From: an uncultured Pelagibacteraceae bacterium
GTDB lineage: Bacteria; Pseudomonadota; Alphaproteobacteria; Pelagibacterales; Pelagibacteraceae
Reading direction: 5' to 3'
Assembly (NCBI GenBank): GCA_902560625.1
Contig: CACEMD010000003.1
Location: 53,260 to 117,259, forward strand
DNA: 64,000 bases
Both the position numbers and the translations under genes were made by a program. Positions 9,893-20,707 of the stretch are shown here, piece by piece. Under the pieces are notes generated by a model that was not told where the DNA came from, ran no database searches, and saw only the letters and a list, made by a program, of their open reading frames with translations. Each line of letters begins with the position of its first letter. The first letter of the stretch is position 1.

Positions 9893-11179
9893 ATGACTGA
9901 TTATAAAGTTAAAGATATATCTGAAGCGGAATTTGGAAGAAAAGAAATTTCATTAGCAGAGACCGAAATGCCAGGTTTGATGGCACTAAGAGATGAGTAT
10001 AAAGGAAAAAACCCTCTTAAAGGAGCTAAAATTCTTGGTTGTCTACATATGACTATACAAACAGCAGTTTTAATCGAAACATTAGTTGCATTAGGCGCTG
10101 AAGTTAGATGGTCTTCTTGTAATATATTCTCAACCCAAGATCATGCAGCTGCAGCAATAGCAAAAGTAGGTATACCCGTATTTGCTTGGAAAGGCGAAAC
10201 AGAGGAAGAATATTGGTGGTGCGTCAGACAAACTATTGAAGGTAAAAAAGATTGGAAACCTAACATGATTCTTGATGATGGTGGAGATTTAACTGCGCTT
10301 ATGCATAAAGATTATAAAAATTTATTAAAAGATATTAAAGGCCTATCAGAAGAAACAACAACTGGTGTACTTGCCCTGAAGAAAATGGAAGCTCAAGGAA
10401 CTTTAATGGTTCCAGCTATAAATGTGAACGATTCAGTAACAAAATCAAAATTTGATAATTTGTATGGATGTAGAGAAAGTTTGGTTGATGGAATTAAAAG
10501 AGCAACGGATGTTATGATGTCGGGTAAAGTTGCAATAGTTGCTGGTTTTGGTGATGTTGGAAAAGGCAGTGCTGCTTCTCTTAGACAAAGTGGCGCGAGA
10601 GTAATGGTTACAGAGACAGACCCAATATGTGCATTACAAGCAGCCATGGAGGGTTACGAAGTAGTTTTAATGGATGATATGATTCAGCATGCAGATATAG
10701 TTGTGACAGCAACTGGAAACAAAGATATTGTTACAGCTGATCATATGAGAGACATGAAAGATAGAGCTATTTTATGTAATATTGGTCACTTTGATAATGA
10801 GATTCAAGTTGAGGCTTTAAAAAACTACAAATGGGACGAAATAAAGCCACAAGTCCATGAAATAACACTTCCAAGTAATAAAAGAATAATATTACTAGCG
10901 GAAGGAAGATTGGTAAACTTGGGTTGCGCAACAGGACATCCAAGCTTTGTTATGAGCGCATCATTTACAAATCAAGTAACTGCTCAAATAGAATTATGGA
11001 ACAATTCAGATAAGTACGAAAAGAAAGTTTACGTTTTACCTAAACATCTTGATGAAAAGGTGGCAAGACTACATTTAGAAAAAGTGGGAGCAAAACTGAC
11101 ACAAATGTCTAAAGATCAAGCTGACTATATAAGTGTTAAACCTGAAGGACCGTACAAGCCAGATGCATATCGCTACTAA
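9893..11179 (+). CDS. ahcY: Adenosylhomocysteinase
   Basis: 428 aa; [31 protein letters not shown]-terminal [13 protein letters not shown]. Confidence 0.97.
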   Translation: MTDYKVKDISEAEFGRKEISLAETEMPGLMALRDEYKGKNPLKGAKILGCLHMTIQTAVLIETLVALGAEVRWSSCNIFSTQDHAAAAIAKVGIPVFAWKGETEEEYWWCVRQTIEGKKDWKPNMILDDGGDLTALMHKDYKNLLKDIKGLSEETTTGVLALKKMEAQGTLMVPAINVNDSVTKSKFDNLYGCRESLVDGIKRATDVMMSGKVAIVAGFGDVGKGSAASLRQSGARVMVTETDPICALQAAMEGYEVVLMDDMIQHADIVVTATGNKDIVTADHMRDMKDRAILCNIGHFDNEIQVEALKNYKWDEIKPQVHEITLPSNKRIILLAEGRLVNLGCATGHPSFVMSASFTNQVTAQIELWNNSDKYEKKVYVLPKHLDEKVARLHLEKVGAKLTQMSKDQADYISVKPEGPYKPDAYRY

Positions 11180-11618
11180 TAGTAGCAAATTTGATATTTC
11201 AAAAGAGATTGAAACAGCTAAAGTTGCTAAAAGTATTTCCAAAAAAATCAAAAAAGGAGATGTTCTCTTTTTTTATGGTGATATTGGAGTTGGAAAAACA
11301 ACTTTTATAAAATATATAATTAATAATCTTCAAAAAACTTATCACTCAAAATTAACACAAATTACTAGCCCAACTTTCAGTATAATAAACGAATACAAAG
11401 TAAGAAATATCAAAGTATTACATTACGATCTTTATAGAATTAAAGACAAAAAAGAATTAAAAAATATTGGGTTACTAGAAGATTATAAAAATTCGTTAAC
11501 ATTGATAGAATGGCCAGAATTAATATCAAAGAAACCAAAAAATTTGATTAAATTATATTTTAGTTATGATGATGACTTTAAAAAAAGATCATTAATAATA
11601 AAAGATAAAACAAAATAA
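11163..11618 (+). CDS. tsaE: tRNA threonylcarbamoyladenosine biosynthesis protein TsaE
   Basis: [11 protein letters not shown]-loop, [26 protein letters not shown] at 11163 inside the ahcY end. Confidence 0.9.
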   Translation: MHIATNSSKFDISKEIETAKVAKSISKKIKKGDVLFFYGDIGVGKTTFIKYIINNLQKTYHSKLTQITSPTFSIINEYKVRNIKVLHYDLYRIKDKKELKNIGLLEDYKNSLTLIEWPELISKKPKNLIKLYFSYDDDFKKRSLIIKDKTK

Positions 11619-11626
11619 AAAATTAA

Positions 11627-12580
11627 ATGAATTTAAACCAATTTACAAAAATATCAGGAGACGCATCTTTTAGAGAATTTTATAGAAAAAAAAATAAAAA
11701 AAAATCAATTATAGTATTTTCAAGAAAGCAAAAAAAAAAAAATTTAGTGATTTATTCTGCAATTAATCAACTTTTAATAAAAAAAAAAATAAATGCACCT
11801 AAACTTTTATACCATAATTACAAAAAAAATTATATTGAGATACAAGATTTAGGTAATAGGACCATTCTTGAAATTTTAAAAAATAAAAAAATAAACAAAA
11901 TAAGGTATTATAATAAAATTATTTTATTATTAAAAAAGTTTCAAAAAATCAATAATAAAAAAATTAAAACTTTTCAAAACTCTTCATATAAAATTCCTTT
12001 ATATTCAAATAAAATGTTATTTAATGAAACTAAATTATTTTTAGATTGGTATATTCCAATTATTATTAAAAAAAATAAGATAAGACAATTAAATATTAAA
12101 CTTGCATATATTTTTAAAAAATTGTTAAAAAATTTAAAATGTAGAGAAAAAATTTTCGTGCATAGAGATTTTCATGTATCTAACTTAATGCAATGCAATA
12201 AAGATATTTATATGATAGATACCCAAGATGCTGTTTATGGCAATATTGCTTATGATTTAGCGTCTTTAATTGACGATGTTAGGCTTAAAACTACAAATAA
12301 GGATAAAGAAATTATTTATAAAAAATTTATAAACATCCATAAAATCAAAAATTTGCAAAACTTTAAAAATGATTTCGAAATATTATCAGTTTTAAGAAAT
12401 TTGAAAATTATTGGAATCTTTCAAAGGTTATATTCAAGAGATAAAAAAGAAAAATATTTAAAATTTATACCTTATGCATGGACTTTAATAGAATATAGAA
12501 TTAAAAAAAATAAAAATTTATTAGAACTTAAAAATATTTTAGATAAGTATTTTTTAAAAAAAATTAAATTTAGAAAATGA
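11627..12580 (+). CDS. amgK: Aminoglycoside phosphotransferase-like sugar kinase (AmgK-like)
   Basis: ISGDASFREFYR and FVHRDFHVSNLM motifs; placed between tsaE and murU-like nucleotidyltransferase. Confidence 0.75.
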   Translation: MNLNQFTKISGDASFREFYRKKNKKKSIIVFSRKQKKKNLVIYSAINQLLIKKKINAPKLLYHNYKKNYIEIQDLGNRTILEILKNKKINKIRYYNKIILLLKKFQKINNKKIKTFQNSSYKIPLYSNKMLFNETKLFLDWYIPIIIKKNKIRQLNIKLAYIFKKLLKNLKCREKIFVHRDFHVSNLMQCNKDIYMIDTQDAVYGNIAYDLASLIDDVRLKTTNKDKEIIYKKFINIHKIKNLQNFKNDFEILSVLRNLKIIGIFQRLYSRDKKEKYLKFIPYAWTLIEYRIKKNKNLLELKNILDKYFLKKIKFRK

Positions 12581-13278
12581 ACATTAATACTGCTTTAATT
12601 TTATGCGCAGGTTTTGGAAAAAGATTAAATCCTATTACACTTGAAACACCAAAACCTTTAATTAAAATTGATAATTATGAACTGCTTGAGAAAACTTTAT
12701 ACTTAATTAATAATTTAGATATTCAAAATATAATAATAAATACCTACTATTTAGAACATAAAATTGAGAACTTTATTTTTAATCATCCTTTAAAATCACG
12801 TATTGGAATCGTCAAAGATGGAGAAACTATTTTAGATACAGGTGGTGGTATTTTAAATCTTATGAACTCCTCATCTGAAAATGATTTTATTATTTTTAAT
12901 CCTGATACACTTTGGAATAAAAATTATATAAAGACCATTAATCAGATGATTGAATTTTATTTTTCTAAAAAAATTAATAATTTATTGATGGTTGTTGATA
13001 AATCAAAAAGCTTTGATAAAAGATTTAAAGGAGATTTTGAGTTAATTAAAAATAGTCTAATAAGAAGTAATAATTGTAAACACATTTATACTGGATGCCA
13101 AATAATAAATAAGAAATTATTTAATGGAATAGAAGACAAAATTTTTTCAATCTCAAAAATTTGGGATAATCAAATTAAATATAATAAATTATACGGTTTT
13201 GAGTCTTTTGAAAATTTTACTCACTTAACAGATATCAAAATTTATAATGAATTAATTAAAAAACCAGTAAGTTTTTAG
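12577..13278 (+). CDS. murU: Sugar-1-phosphate nucleotidyltransferase (MurU-like)
   Basis: ALILCAGFGKRLNPITLETPKPLIKI; GGGIL; ATGA overlap with the upstream kinase. Confidence 0.78.
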   Translation: MNINTALILCAGFGKRLNPITLETPKPLIKIDNYELLEKTLYLINNLDIQNIIINTYYLEHKIENFIFNHPLKSRIGIVKDGETILDTGGGILNLMNSSSENDFIIFNPDTLWNKNYIKTINQMIEFYFSKKINNLLMVVDKSKSFDKRFKGDFELIKNSLIRSNNCKHIYTGCQIINKKLFNGIEDKIFSISKIWDNQIKYNKLYGFESFENFTHLTDIKIYNELIKKPVSF

Positions 13279-13969
13279 CTCTACTTTCGTCAAGATATTT
13301 TGCACTTTTCAGTTTTTTTTCTTTGTCCAATGATAATAACAAAGGATTACCTGTAGGAATTTCTAATTCAGTAATTTTTAAATTATCTAAATTAAATAAA
13401 TGTTTACACAGAGCTCTTATCGAATTTCCATGAGCTGCAACTAAAATATTGTTATCTAAATTCGGTAAGATGTTTTTATTGAAATACGGTATCACTCTAT
13501 TAAATGTATCCTTTAATGACTCAGTACTTGGTATCTTATCTTTAGGTATGTCGCTGTAAGTATTTATCCTTTCAGCATGATAGGGGCTATTTTTGCTCAA
13601 AGGAGCAGGTCTAACATTCCAAGATCTTCTAAATTCATGAATTTTTTTTTCTCCATAAATTTCTTTCATTTCAATTTTATTTAGTCCTGTTAATGCACCA
13701 TAATGTCTTTCGTTTAATTCCCAAGCTCTCATAATATTATCATTTTTAATTCTACAGGTATTAAGTATAAGTTTTAAGGTCTCAATAGCTCTTTTTTGAT
13801 AAGATGTATAAAAATAATTTATATTTAAGTTTAAATCTTTTATTAGTTCTCCGGCCTTACAAGCTTCAAGCTTACCATTCGGAGTTAGTTCAACATCTAC
13901 CCAGCCAGTAAATTTATTTTCTAAATTCCACTCACTTTGTCCGTGTCGCACTAAAATTAAATGACTCAT
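13256..13969 (-). CDS. gpmA: 2,3-bisphosphoglycerate-dependent phosphoglycerate mutase
   Basis: LVRHGQSEWNLENKFTGWVDVELT, ERHYGALTGLNK, VAAHGNSIRAL. Confidence 0.95.
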   Translation of the reverse strand: MSHLILVRHGQSEWNLENKFTGWVDVELTPNGKLEACKAGELIKDLNLNINYFYTSYQKRAIETLKLILNTCRIKNDNIMRAWELNERHYGALTGLNKIEMKEIYGEKKIHEFRRSWNVRPAPLSKNSPYHAERINTYSDIPKDKIPSTESLKDTFNRVIPYFNKNILPNLDNNILVAAHGNSIRALCKHLFNLDNLKITELEIPTGNPLLLSLDKEKKLKSAKYLDESRAKNLLVF

Positions 13970-13995
13970 TGTTAAATTTTAATTATAAGATAATT

Positions 13996-14382
13996 ATGCA
14001 AAAGACAAAAATATTATTTAATATTGTTAATATTTCTTTTGTTATTCTATATTTATATCCAGGGAGCATTTTGGGATATTTGTTGTATGGTCAAATTTAT
14101 AGGCAACCTCAATTAACAAAAGATTTTATGTCAATTTCCTCAAATCACGTTTATGCATATTTATTATTATCTTTTTTAGGATTAGCTGCATATTATAAAT
14201 CAAAAAAAATACTAATTATAAGTTACTTAATATTAAGCTCTATAATCTTTGAAGTTTTACATTTTATGATACCAAACAGGTCATTTCAATATGGCGACTT
14301 ATTTGGTAATATATTTGGTGTTTTAATTTCAATTTTAATATTTTTGATATTTAATTATTTAAAAAAAAATGAATACTTTTGA
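13996..14382 (+). CDS. VanZ-like small membrane protein
   Basis: Four hydrophobic segments; FEVLHFMIPNRSFQYGDLFGNIFGV resembles VanZ-like proteins. Confidence 0.6.
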   Translation: MQKTKILFNIVNISFVILYLYPGSILGYLLYGQIYRQPQLTKDFMSISSNHVYAYLLLSFLGLAAYYKSKKILIISYLILSSIIFEVLHFMIPNRSFQYGDLFGNIFGVLISILIFLIFNYLKKNEYF

Positions 14383-14677
14383 AGATAGAAAAAAAAGTTT
14401 TGAAAATAAGTTCGCTCATGATGAAGAATTAAAATTTAAGGTAAACGCTCGTAAAAATAAGTATATTGGCGAATGGGCTTCAAAAATTTTAGGTTACGAT
14501 TCTAAGCAGGAAAAAGAATATATACAATTAGTTATCAAGTCAGATTTTGCTGAAGCTGGGGATGAGGATGTTTTTAGAAAAGTAAAAGAAGATTTAAAGG
14601 ATCATAATATTTCAGACGAGGAAATCAGAAAAAAGATGGATGAGCTTAATGAAAAAGCTAAATCTGAATTTATTTAG
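14369..14677 (+). CDS. DUF1476 family protein (alphaproteobacterial F1-ATPase inhibitor zeta-subunit family)
   Basis: MNTFEDRKKSFENKFAHDEELKFKVNARKNKYIGEWASKILG. Confidence 0.85.
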   Translation: MNTFEDRKKSFENKFAHDEELKFKVNARKNKYIGEWASKILGYDSKQEKEYIQLVIKSDFAEAGDEDVFRKVKEDLKDHNISDEEIRKKMDELNEKAKSEFI

Positions 14678-15158
14678 TTTATTTTTTCTTTTATTCTTTA
14701 ACACAATATCAGCTGAAGAAAAAATTATTTCTGGAAAAGCAAAAATTACTGACGGTGATACTATAATTATTAATCAAAGTAAAATTAGATTATTTGGGAT
14801 TGATGCGCCAGAAAAAAAACAAATTTGTAAAAAAAATTATTTTCAATTTCTGATATTTAATTTCAAAAAAAATTATAAATGTGGAAAATTGTCAGCTCTA
14901 AAACTTAAAAATAAAATTAAAGATAAAGAGGTTAAATGTTTCGTAAACAAAAAAGATAAATATAAAAGATATCTAGGTATATGCTATTTGGGCAAAGAAG
15001 ATATAAGCAAATGGTTAGTAAAAAACGGATATGCACTAGCATATAAAAAATATTCTAAAAAATATTTACCTGACGAACAATATGCAAAAAATAACAAACT
15101 TGGATTATGGGATGGTACATTTTTAAGACCAGAAGAATGGAGAAGAAATTTTAAATAA
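14649..15158 (+). CDS. Secreted thermonuclease (SNase) family protein
   Basis: Signal peptide; ITDGDTIIINQSKIRLFGIDAPEKKQ and C-terminal GLWDGTFLRPEEWRR. Confidence 0.85.
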   Translation: MKKLNLNLFSLFFLLFFNTISAEEKIISGKAKITDGDTIIINQSKIRLFGIDAPEKKQICKKNYFQFLIFNFKKNYKCGKLSALKLKNKIKDKEVKCFVNKKDKYKRYLGICYLGKEDISKWLVKNGYALAYKKYSKKYLPDEQYAKNNKLGLWDGTFLRPEEWRRNFK

Positions 15159-15177
15159 ATTGATATATAAATTATGA

Positions 15178-15777
15178 GTGATTCAATTTCATAAATTATT
15201 ACTTTTAATTATATTTTTTTTACTATCATCTTGTTCCTCAATTCCAAAAAATACTGCTGATGGGTGTTCGATTTTTTCTGAAAGATATCTTTGGTATAAA
15301 CATGCAAAGAAAACAGAGCAAAAGTGGGGTACACCTATCTATATACAGTTAGCTATTATTAAAATGGAGTCAGATTTTGATTGGCTAGCAAAACCAGCTA
15401 GAAAAAAAATGTTTAAAGTTTTGCCTTATAAAAGGCCTTCAAGCTCCTTTGGTTATTCACAAGCAGTAAAAGGAACGTGGAGGCAATATAAAGAAGAAAC
15501 AAAAAACCCATTAGCTACAAGAATAAGGTTTAAGGACAGTGTAGATTTTATCGGGTGGTATACAAACAAAACAGAAAAGATATTAAAAATTTCAAAAAAA
15601 GATGCCTTTAGACAATATATTGCTTATCATGAAGGATGGGGTAATTATAAAAATTATAAAAAAAACCAAAAAGTTATTTTGTTAGCAAAAAAAGTTGAAA
15701 AACAATCAAAAAAATATCGAGCTCAGCTTGTTAACTGTAAAAAATCTTTGAACAGAAGAAAATATATTATTTATTAA
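15178..15777 (+). CDS. Lipoprotein, SLT/lysozyme-like transglycosylase domain
   Basis: Lipobox LLSSCSS; SFGYSQAVKGTW, AYHEGWGNY; GTG start. Confidence 0.7.
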   Translation: MIQFHKLLLLIIFFLLSSCSSIPKNTADGCSIFSERYLWYKHAKKTEQKWGTPIYIQLAIIKMESDFDWLAKPARKKMFKVLPYKRPSSSFGYSQAVKGTWRQYKEETKNPLATRIRFKDSVDFIGWYTNKTEKILKISKKDAFRQYIAYHEGWGNYKNYKKNQKVILLAKKVEKQSKKYRAQLVNCKKSLNRRKYIIY

Positions 15778-18700
15778 CGTAGTTGTTTTTTTAATTCAAT
15801 ATCGATCACGTCAATTCTTTTTGTATTTTTTGCAAGGGCTAAGTACATTGTAGGCGTCACATATAGTGTAAAAAATGTTGAAATTATCATGCCCCCAAGA
15901 ATTGTAGCTCCTACTGCCAATCTAGAGCCCTCGCCTGCACCAGGTCCAATATTTCCTACAACTAATGGTATCATTGCTATCATTGTGCTTATAGATGTCA
16001 TCATTATTGGTCTAAACCTTAAAGAACATGCCTCCTTAACAGAATTTTCAATATTTTTTCCTGCTGCCCTTAATTGGTTTACATAATCAACAATCAAGAT
16101 ACTATTTTTAGTTGATATACCTATAAGTATTACAAGGGCTATTTGAGAAAAAATATTAATAGAAGAATTTAAAAATAATATAAATACTAATCCACCAAAC
16201 AGTGCAAGTGGTACAGTTAATATAATTATAAATGGATGGATAAAAGAATTAAAAGTAGCTGCCATCACTAAGTAAGCAGTTAGCAATGCTAGTCCAAAAA
16301 TAATATAAAGCTCATTGCTAGTTTCCTTTAACTCCTCAGATTTTCCTTTCCATGCTATTTGCCTATCTGGTAGTGTTTTTGAGATGGTATCTTCTAAATA
16401 TTTAATTGCTTCAGCAAGTGTGTAGTTTTCTGATATATTTGCAGATATTGTTACAGCTCTTTGCCTATTATATCTTTTCAAATTTTTTGCGGTTCCTTCT
16501 TCCTTAAATTTAACTAGATTTGCTAAAGAGATTAGCTCACCAGATGTTTCTGACCTCACAAATACTTTTGATAAGCCTTCCTTACTCCTTCTATTCTCCA
16601 AGTATTGCTGAAGTATTATAGGATACTCTTTTCCAAGTTTACTAAATTTAGTAACAGTTTTTCCACCATAAAGTGTCTCAAGAGTTTTACCTATTGTGTC
16701 AGCTGAAACACCTAAATCTTTTGCTCTGTTTTTGTTTATGGACAAACTTATTTCTGGTTTATCTTTTGTGTAATCAGATTCTATTCTAGATAAATTTTTA
16801 TTTTTTCTTAATTCATTTATAAACTGATTTTGAACAGTCTCTAATTCATCATAATTATTTCCATAAATTACCATTTGTACAGGTTTTCTGTAGTTAGAAA
16901 CCCTAATTGATTGTGGTTGTATTGGAAATGCAACAGTTTCGGGCACTGTAACTATTTTTCCTATAGCTTGCCTCATAACTGTTAAAGAATTTTGTTTTCT
17001 ATCTTTCCAATGATCTAATAGAGCGATTATTATAAAACTATTAAATGAATTTTTATTTGTTCCAAAGCCAGGAACTCTCATAATAAGTCTTTTGTAAGGA
17101 CTTCCATCTTCTTGTAATAAAGGTATTAATCTTTTTTCTATCTCCTCTGCTCTCTTTTCAGTATATTCAAATGAGCTTCCTTCATCTGTATTTCCAATTA
17201 TTATATAAACCCCTCTATCTTCATGAGGTAAAAGTTCTTTTTTTGTAAAATTGTATAAGCCCGCCGAGCTAAAAATAATAAATATTATAAATGAAATAAT
17301 TATTTTTTTTTTGCTTAGCCAGTAGGAAAGAGTATCTAAATAAAGATCAGAAAATGATTTGAAGAAGCTTCCAAATTTATTTACAAAAAAATTTTTTTTT
17401 GTTTTTTTAGATAAAAACTTACTCCCTAGCATAGGAGACAAAGTGAGTGCAACAAATGAAGATACTACTATTGAGAAAGACAAAGCTATTGCAGTTTCTC
17501 TAAATAAAGTTCCCGCAATTCCATCAATAAAAATTAGTGGTAAAAAAACTGCTATTAGAATTAAAGTTGTTGCAATTATCGCAAATGTTATTTGTTTTGA
17601 ACCCTTAAATGCAGCAACCAAAGAGGTTTCACCGTTTTCAATTCTTCTGTATATCGCATCAGTCATTATGACTGAGTCGTCGGTAATAATACCTATTGCT
17701 AAAATAAAACTTAACAATACAAATATGTTTATCGATAATCCAAATAGATATATTCCTAAAAAAGATGCAATAAGGCTAACTGGGAGCGCAACCGCTGGCA
17801 CTATAACTGCTTTTAGATTACCTAAAAATAAATAAATTATTATTACAACTAATATAAAAGCTATTATTAAGGTTTTATATACCTCATTAATTGCAGTACC
17901 TACATAAGTTGCTCTATTAAATGCTACTTCAAGTTTCAAGCCACCAGGAAGAGATTTTCTAACTTCTTTTACTTTCTTATTAATCTCCTTTGAAAGCTCT
18001 ACTGTAGATGACCCACTTTTTGCATAAATACCGATACCAACTGTCTTTAAATCTAATGAATTTTTCATTTGAGCTTTGAATAGAGTTTTTTCTGAAACCG
18101 GTCCATATTCAATATCTGCAATATCAGAGAGTCTTACAATATAATTGTTTATTTTTTTTACAGGTAGTTCTTTTAGTTTTTCAATTTTATCGTAAGATTT
18201 ATCTAAGTTTAAGGTTAAATCTATATTGTTAGCTTCTAGAGTTCCTGCAGGTAGGTTTACATTTTCATTTCTTAATGATCTTTCGACTTCTTGAATAGTA
18301 AGATTATTTGCTGCTAATCTTATAGGATCAATCCATACCCTTACACTTAAATCTCTCAAACCACCTGTTCTTATCCTTCCAACATTCTTCACACTTGAAA
18401 ATTGGTCAACCAAATATCTTTCTGCATAGTCACCTAGCTCTAAATCGGTCCAACTAGATGAGCTTAGTGATAGCCACATTGTAGTCGAAAATCCAGCTGC
18501 TTGTTTTAATATTTGAGGTGCATCAGCTTCGCTTGGAAGATTATCAACTACTCGTGCGACTCTTTCTCTTATATCATTCGCAGCGTTATCTAAATTTATA
18601 TCAGTATTAAATTCAACATTAATAGTACTGCTCCCATTTTCTGAGTTTGAGTCAATATTTTTTATACCTTCTGCTCCTCCAATAACATCTTCTAATACCT

Positions 18701-18896
18701 GTGTTACTTCTTGATCAATTATATCGGCAGACGCAGACTTGTAATCTACTTTGACTTGAACCACTGGAGGCTGGAGACCATCAGGTAATTCTCTAACAGG
18801 TAATTCAGTAAAAACAAATATACCAAAAACAATCAATACCAATGACATTACCCAAGCTACAACTGGTCTTCTAATACTTACTTCAGTTAAATACAT
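15774..18896 (-). CDS. RND efflux transporter permease (AcrB/MexF-like)
   Basis: 1040 aa; N-terminal SIRRPVVAWVMSLVLIVFG; 12-TM RND architecture. Confidence 0.93.
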   Translation of the reverse strand: MYLTEVSIRRPVVAWVMSLVLIVFGIFVFTELPVRELPDGLQPPVVQVKVDYKSASADIIDQEVTQVLEDVIGGAEGIKNIDSNSENGSSTINVEFNTDINLDNAANDIRERVARVVDNLPSEADAPQILKQAAGFSTTMWLSLSSSSWTDLELGDYAERYLVDQFSSVKNVGRIRTGGLRDLSVRVWIDPIRLAANNLTIQEVERSLRNENVNLPAGTLEANNIDLTLNLDKSYDKIEKLKELPVKKINNYIVRLSDIADIEYGPVSEKTLFKAQMKNSLDLKTVGIGIYAKSGSSTVELSKEINKKVKEVRKSLPGGLKLEVAFNRATYVGTAINEVYKTLIIAFILVVIIIYLFLGNLKAVIVPAVALPVSLIASFLGIYLFGLSINIFVLLSFILAIGIITDDSVIMTDAIYRRIENGETSLVAAFKGSKQITFAIIATTLILIAVFLPLIFIDGIAGTLFRETAIALSFSIVVSSFVALTLSPMLGSKFLSKKTKKNFFVNKFGSFFKSFSDLYLDTLSYWLSKKKIIISFIIFIIFSSAGLYNFTKKELLPHEDRGVYIIIGNTDEGSSFEYTEKRAEEIEKRLIPLLQEDGSPYKRLIMRVPGFGTNKNSFNSFIIIALLDHWKDRKQNSLTVMRQAIGKIVTVPETVAFPIQPQSIRVSNYRKPVQMVIYGNNYDELETVQNQFINELRKNKNLSRIESDYTKDKPEISLSINKNRAKDLGVSADTIGKTLETLYGGKTVTKFSKLGKEYPIILQQYLENRRSKEGLSKVFVRSETSGELISLANLVKFKEEGTAKNLKRYNRQRAVTISANISENYTLAEAIKYLEDTISKTLPDRQIAWKGKSEELKETSNELYIIFGLALLTAYLVMAATFNSFIHPFIIILTVPLALFGGLVFILFLNSSINIFSQIALVILIGISTKNSILIVDYVNQLRAAGKNIENSVKEACSLRFRPIMMTSISTMIAMIPLVVGNIGPGAGEGSRLAVGATILGGMIISTFFTLYVTPTMYLALAKNTKRIDVIDIELKKQLR

Positions 18897-19766
18897 TTAT
18901 TTTTTAATTGGTTTTATTTTACTCTTAGGTCGAACTTTTTTTAAACCTTCAGCAACGATTATATCACCTTCATCTAGACCAGACACAACTTCTATATAAC
19001 CACCATCTCTGATACCAATTTCTACTTCTTTTTTATTGGCAATATTTTCATCAGAGACTCTATATACATAAGCTTTATCTCCTTCGAGAATTATGCTCGT
19101 ATCAGGAACGCCCAATGAATTTCTTACATTAAAGTTAACTGTAACCTCCAATAAAGATCCAGGTATTAACTCAAAATTTTCATTATTTATTTTAATTCTT
19201 GTTAACAAACTTCTTGTTTCAGCATTAATTCTACTAGAAACCGAATCAATTTTTCCATTATAAATTTTATTTTCATAACCAGAAAATCTTGCTTCAACGG
19301 GAAGTCCTTTTTTTACAACTGATGCAAAAATTTCTGGAATTTTTAAATCAGAATAAACAATTGAACTATCATCTAAAGTGATTATTATTGATTTTTCAGT
19401 ACCAAGAACATCCTCTGTAAGTCCTCTATAACCTAAAGTTCCATCAAAAGGAGCTATAATATTTCCATCATTGAGTTTAACTATTAAATCACCTTTTTTT
19501 ACGTAGTCTTTAAGTTCTAGTTCTGTAAGTAATTGATTTTTTTTAATTCTAAATGTTTCAGTTTTTTTGGAAACTGCAGTTCCATAACTCTCTATTTTTT
19601 CTGAAAATTCATTTTTAATAACTTCGGTTACTATTATTCCAGGTGGTGGCCTTTTTGAAAATTTTTTTTGAAAGTGCATTCCAATCATAGTTCGACCAAT
19701 TATGACACCTGCTATTATTATAAAAAAAATTATAATTATTGTTAAAATTTTTGTTGATGATTTCAT
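18897..19766 (-). CDS. RND efflux periplasmic adaptor (HlyD/MFP family)
   Basis: Barrel-sandwich motif IIAPFDGTLGYRGLTEDVLG; immediately upstream of the RND permease. Confidence 0.9.
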   Translation of the reverse strand: MKSSTKILTIIIIFFIIIAGVIIGRTMIGMHFQKKFSKRPPPGIIVTEVIKNEFSEKIESYGTAVSKKTETFRIKKNQLLTELELKDYVKKGDLIVKLNDGNIIAPFDGTLGYRGLTEDVLGTEKSIIITLDDSSIVYSDLKIPEIFASVVKKGLPVEARFSGYENKIYNGKIDSVSSRINAETRSLLTRIKINNENFELIPGSLLEVTVNFNVRNSLGVPDTSIILEGDKAYVYRVSDENIANKKEVEIGIRDGGYIEVVSGLDEGDIIVAEGLKKVRPKSKIKPIKK

Positions 19767-19822
19767 GTATATTATTTAACAGTTGCCATTGATTATTGTT
19801 CTAAGTAATCTAAGTTAATCTT

Positions 19823-20707
19823 ATGCTTTCAAAAAATCAATTGGGCTTTTTATGCATGTTTCTCTCGATTTGTGCATTTTCCTTAATGGATTTAGTAGTA
19901 AAATGGTCAGCAGAAACATATCCTATAGGTGAGGTATTATTCTTTAGAGGTTTTTTTGGCTTAATACCAATTTTTTTTTTAATCCCAAAAGACAATTTTC
20001 ATAATTTTTATAAAACTTCTAAAGTAAATTTGCACTTCCAAAGATGTTTTGCAGGCCTAATTGCTTTAATTGCTATTTTTATTGCTCTGCGCTCATTACC
20101 TTTAGCAACAGTAACAAGCATTGCTTTTGCAGCACCTATATTTACAACATTGATGTCGGTATTTTTTTTAAAGGAGAATGTAGGAACTTTTAGATGGTTG
20201 GCAGTTATCATCGGATTTATTGGAATTATAGTTATTACTGAACCCGGATTCAGTGATTTAAACTTTAATTATATTTATCCAATTATCTTTTGTATTGGAC
20301 TTTCTTATGTAGCTATAACTATTAGAAAGTTGTCGATTAGTGAGCCTGTTTGGCTCATATCATTTTATTTTTCTTTTGTAATTATGCTTGTAAGTTTTTT
20401 TACAATACCGCTCGGTTGGGTACTGCCTAGTATCAAAGATTTCTTTTTACTCTCCTCTCTAGGATTGTTAGGAGGAGTTGCAAATTTATTTCTTACACAG
20501 TCTTATAAATTTTCTGAGGTTTCTCTTGTTACTCCTTTAAAATATTTATCACTTATATTCGCAATTTTTTTTGGATATCTAATTTGGAATGAAATACCAA
20601 CTTCAAAAACATTATTAGGTGCCTTACTAGTCATTATTTCCTCAGTAATTATATTCAGAAGAGAAATATATCATAAAAAAGAACTATCAATTCCTAGACA
20701 TGACTAA
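19823..20707 (+). CDS. DMT/EamA family transporter
   Basis: 294 aa, 10 TM; duplicated EamA repeats. Confidence 0.88.
   Translation: MLSKNQLGFLCMFLSICAFSLMDLVVKWSAETYPIGEVLFFRGFFGLIPIFFLIPKDNFHNFYKTSKVNLHFQRCFAGLIALIAIFIALRSLPLATVTSIAFAAPIFTTLMSVFFLKENVGTFRWLAVIIGFIGIIVITEPGFSDLNFNYIYPIIFCIGLSYVAITIRKLSISEPVWLISFYFSFVIMLVSFFTIPLGWVLPSIKDFFLLSSLGLLGGVANLFLTQSYKFSEVSLVTPLKYLSLIFAIFFGYLIWNEIPTSKTLLGALLVIISSVIIFRREIYHKKELSIPRHD

Noticed and set aside
11690-11800. Long poly-A stretches as possible regulatory or slippage sites in the AmgK-like gene
   Set aside because: Frame remains open throughout and Lys/Asn richness is general in this AT-rich genome, so there is no specific signal beyond composition.
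17359-17835. 158-aa ORF on + strand inside the RND permease
   Set aside because: Antisense shadow ORF of a well-conserved RND gene; no recognisable domain.
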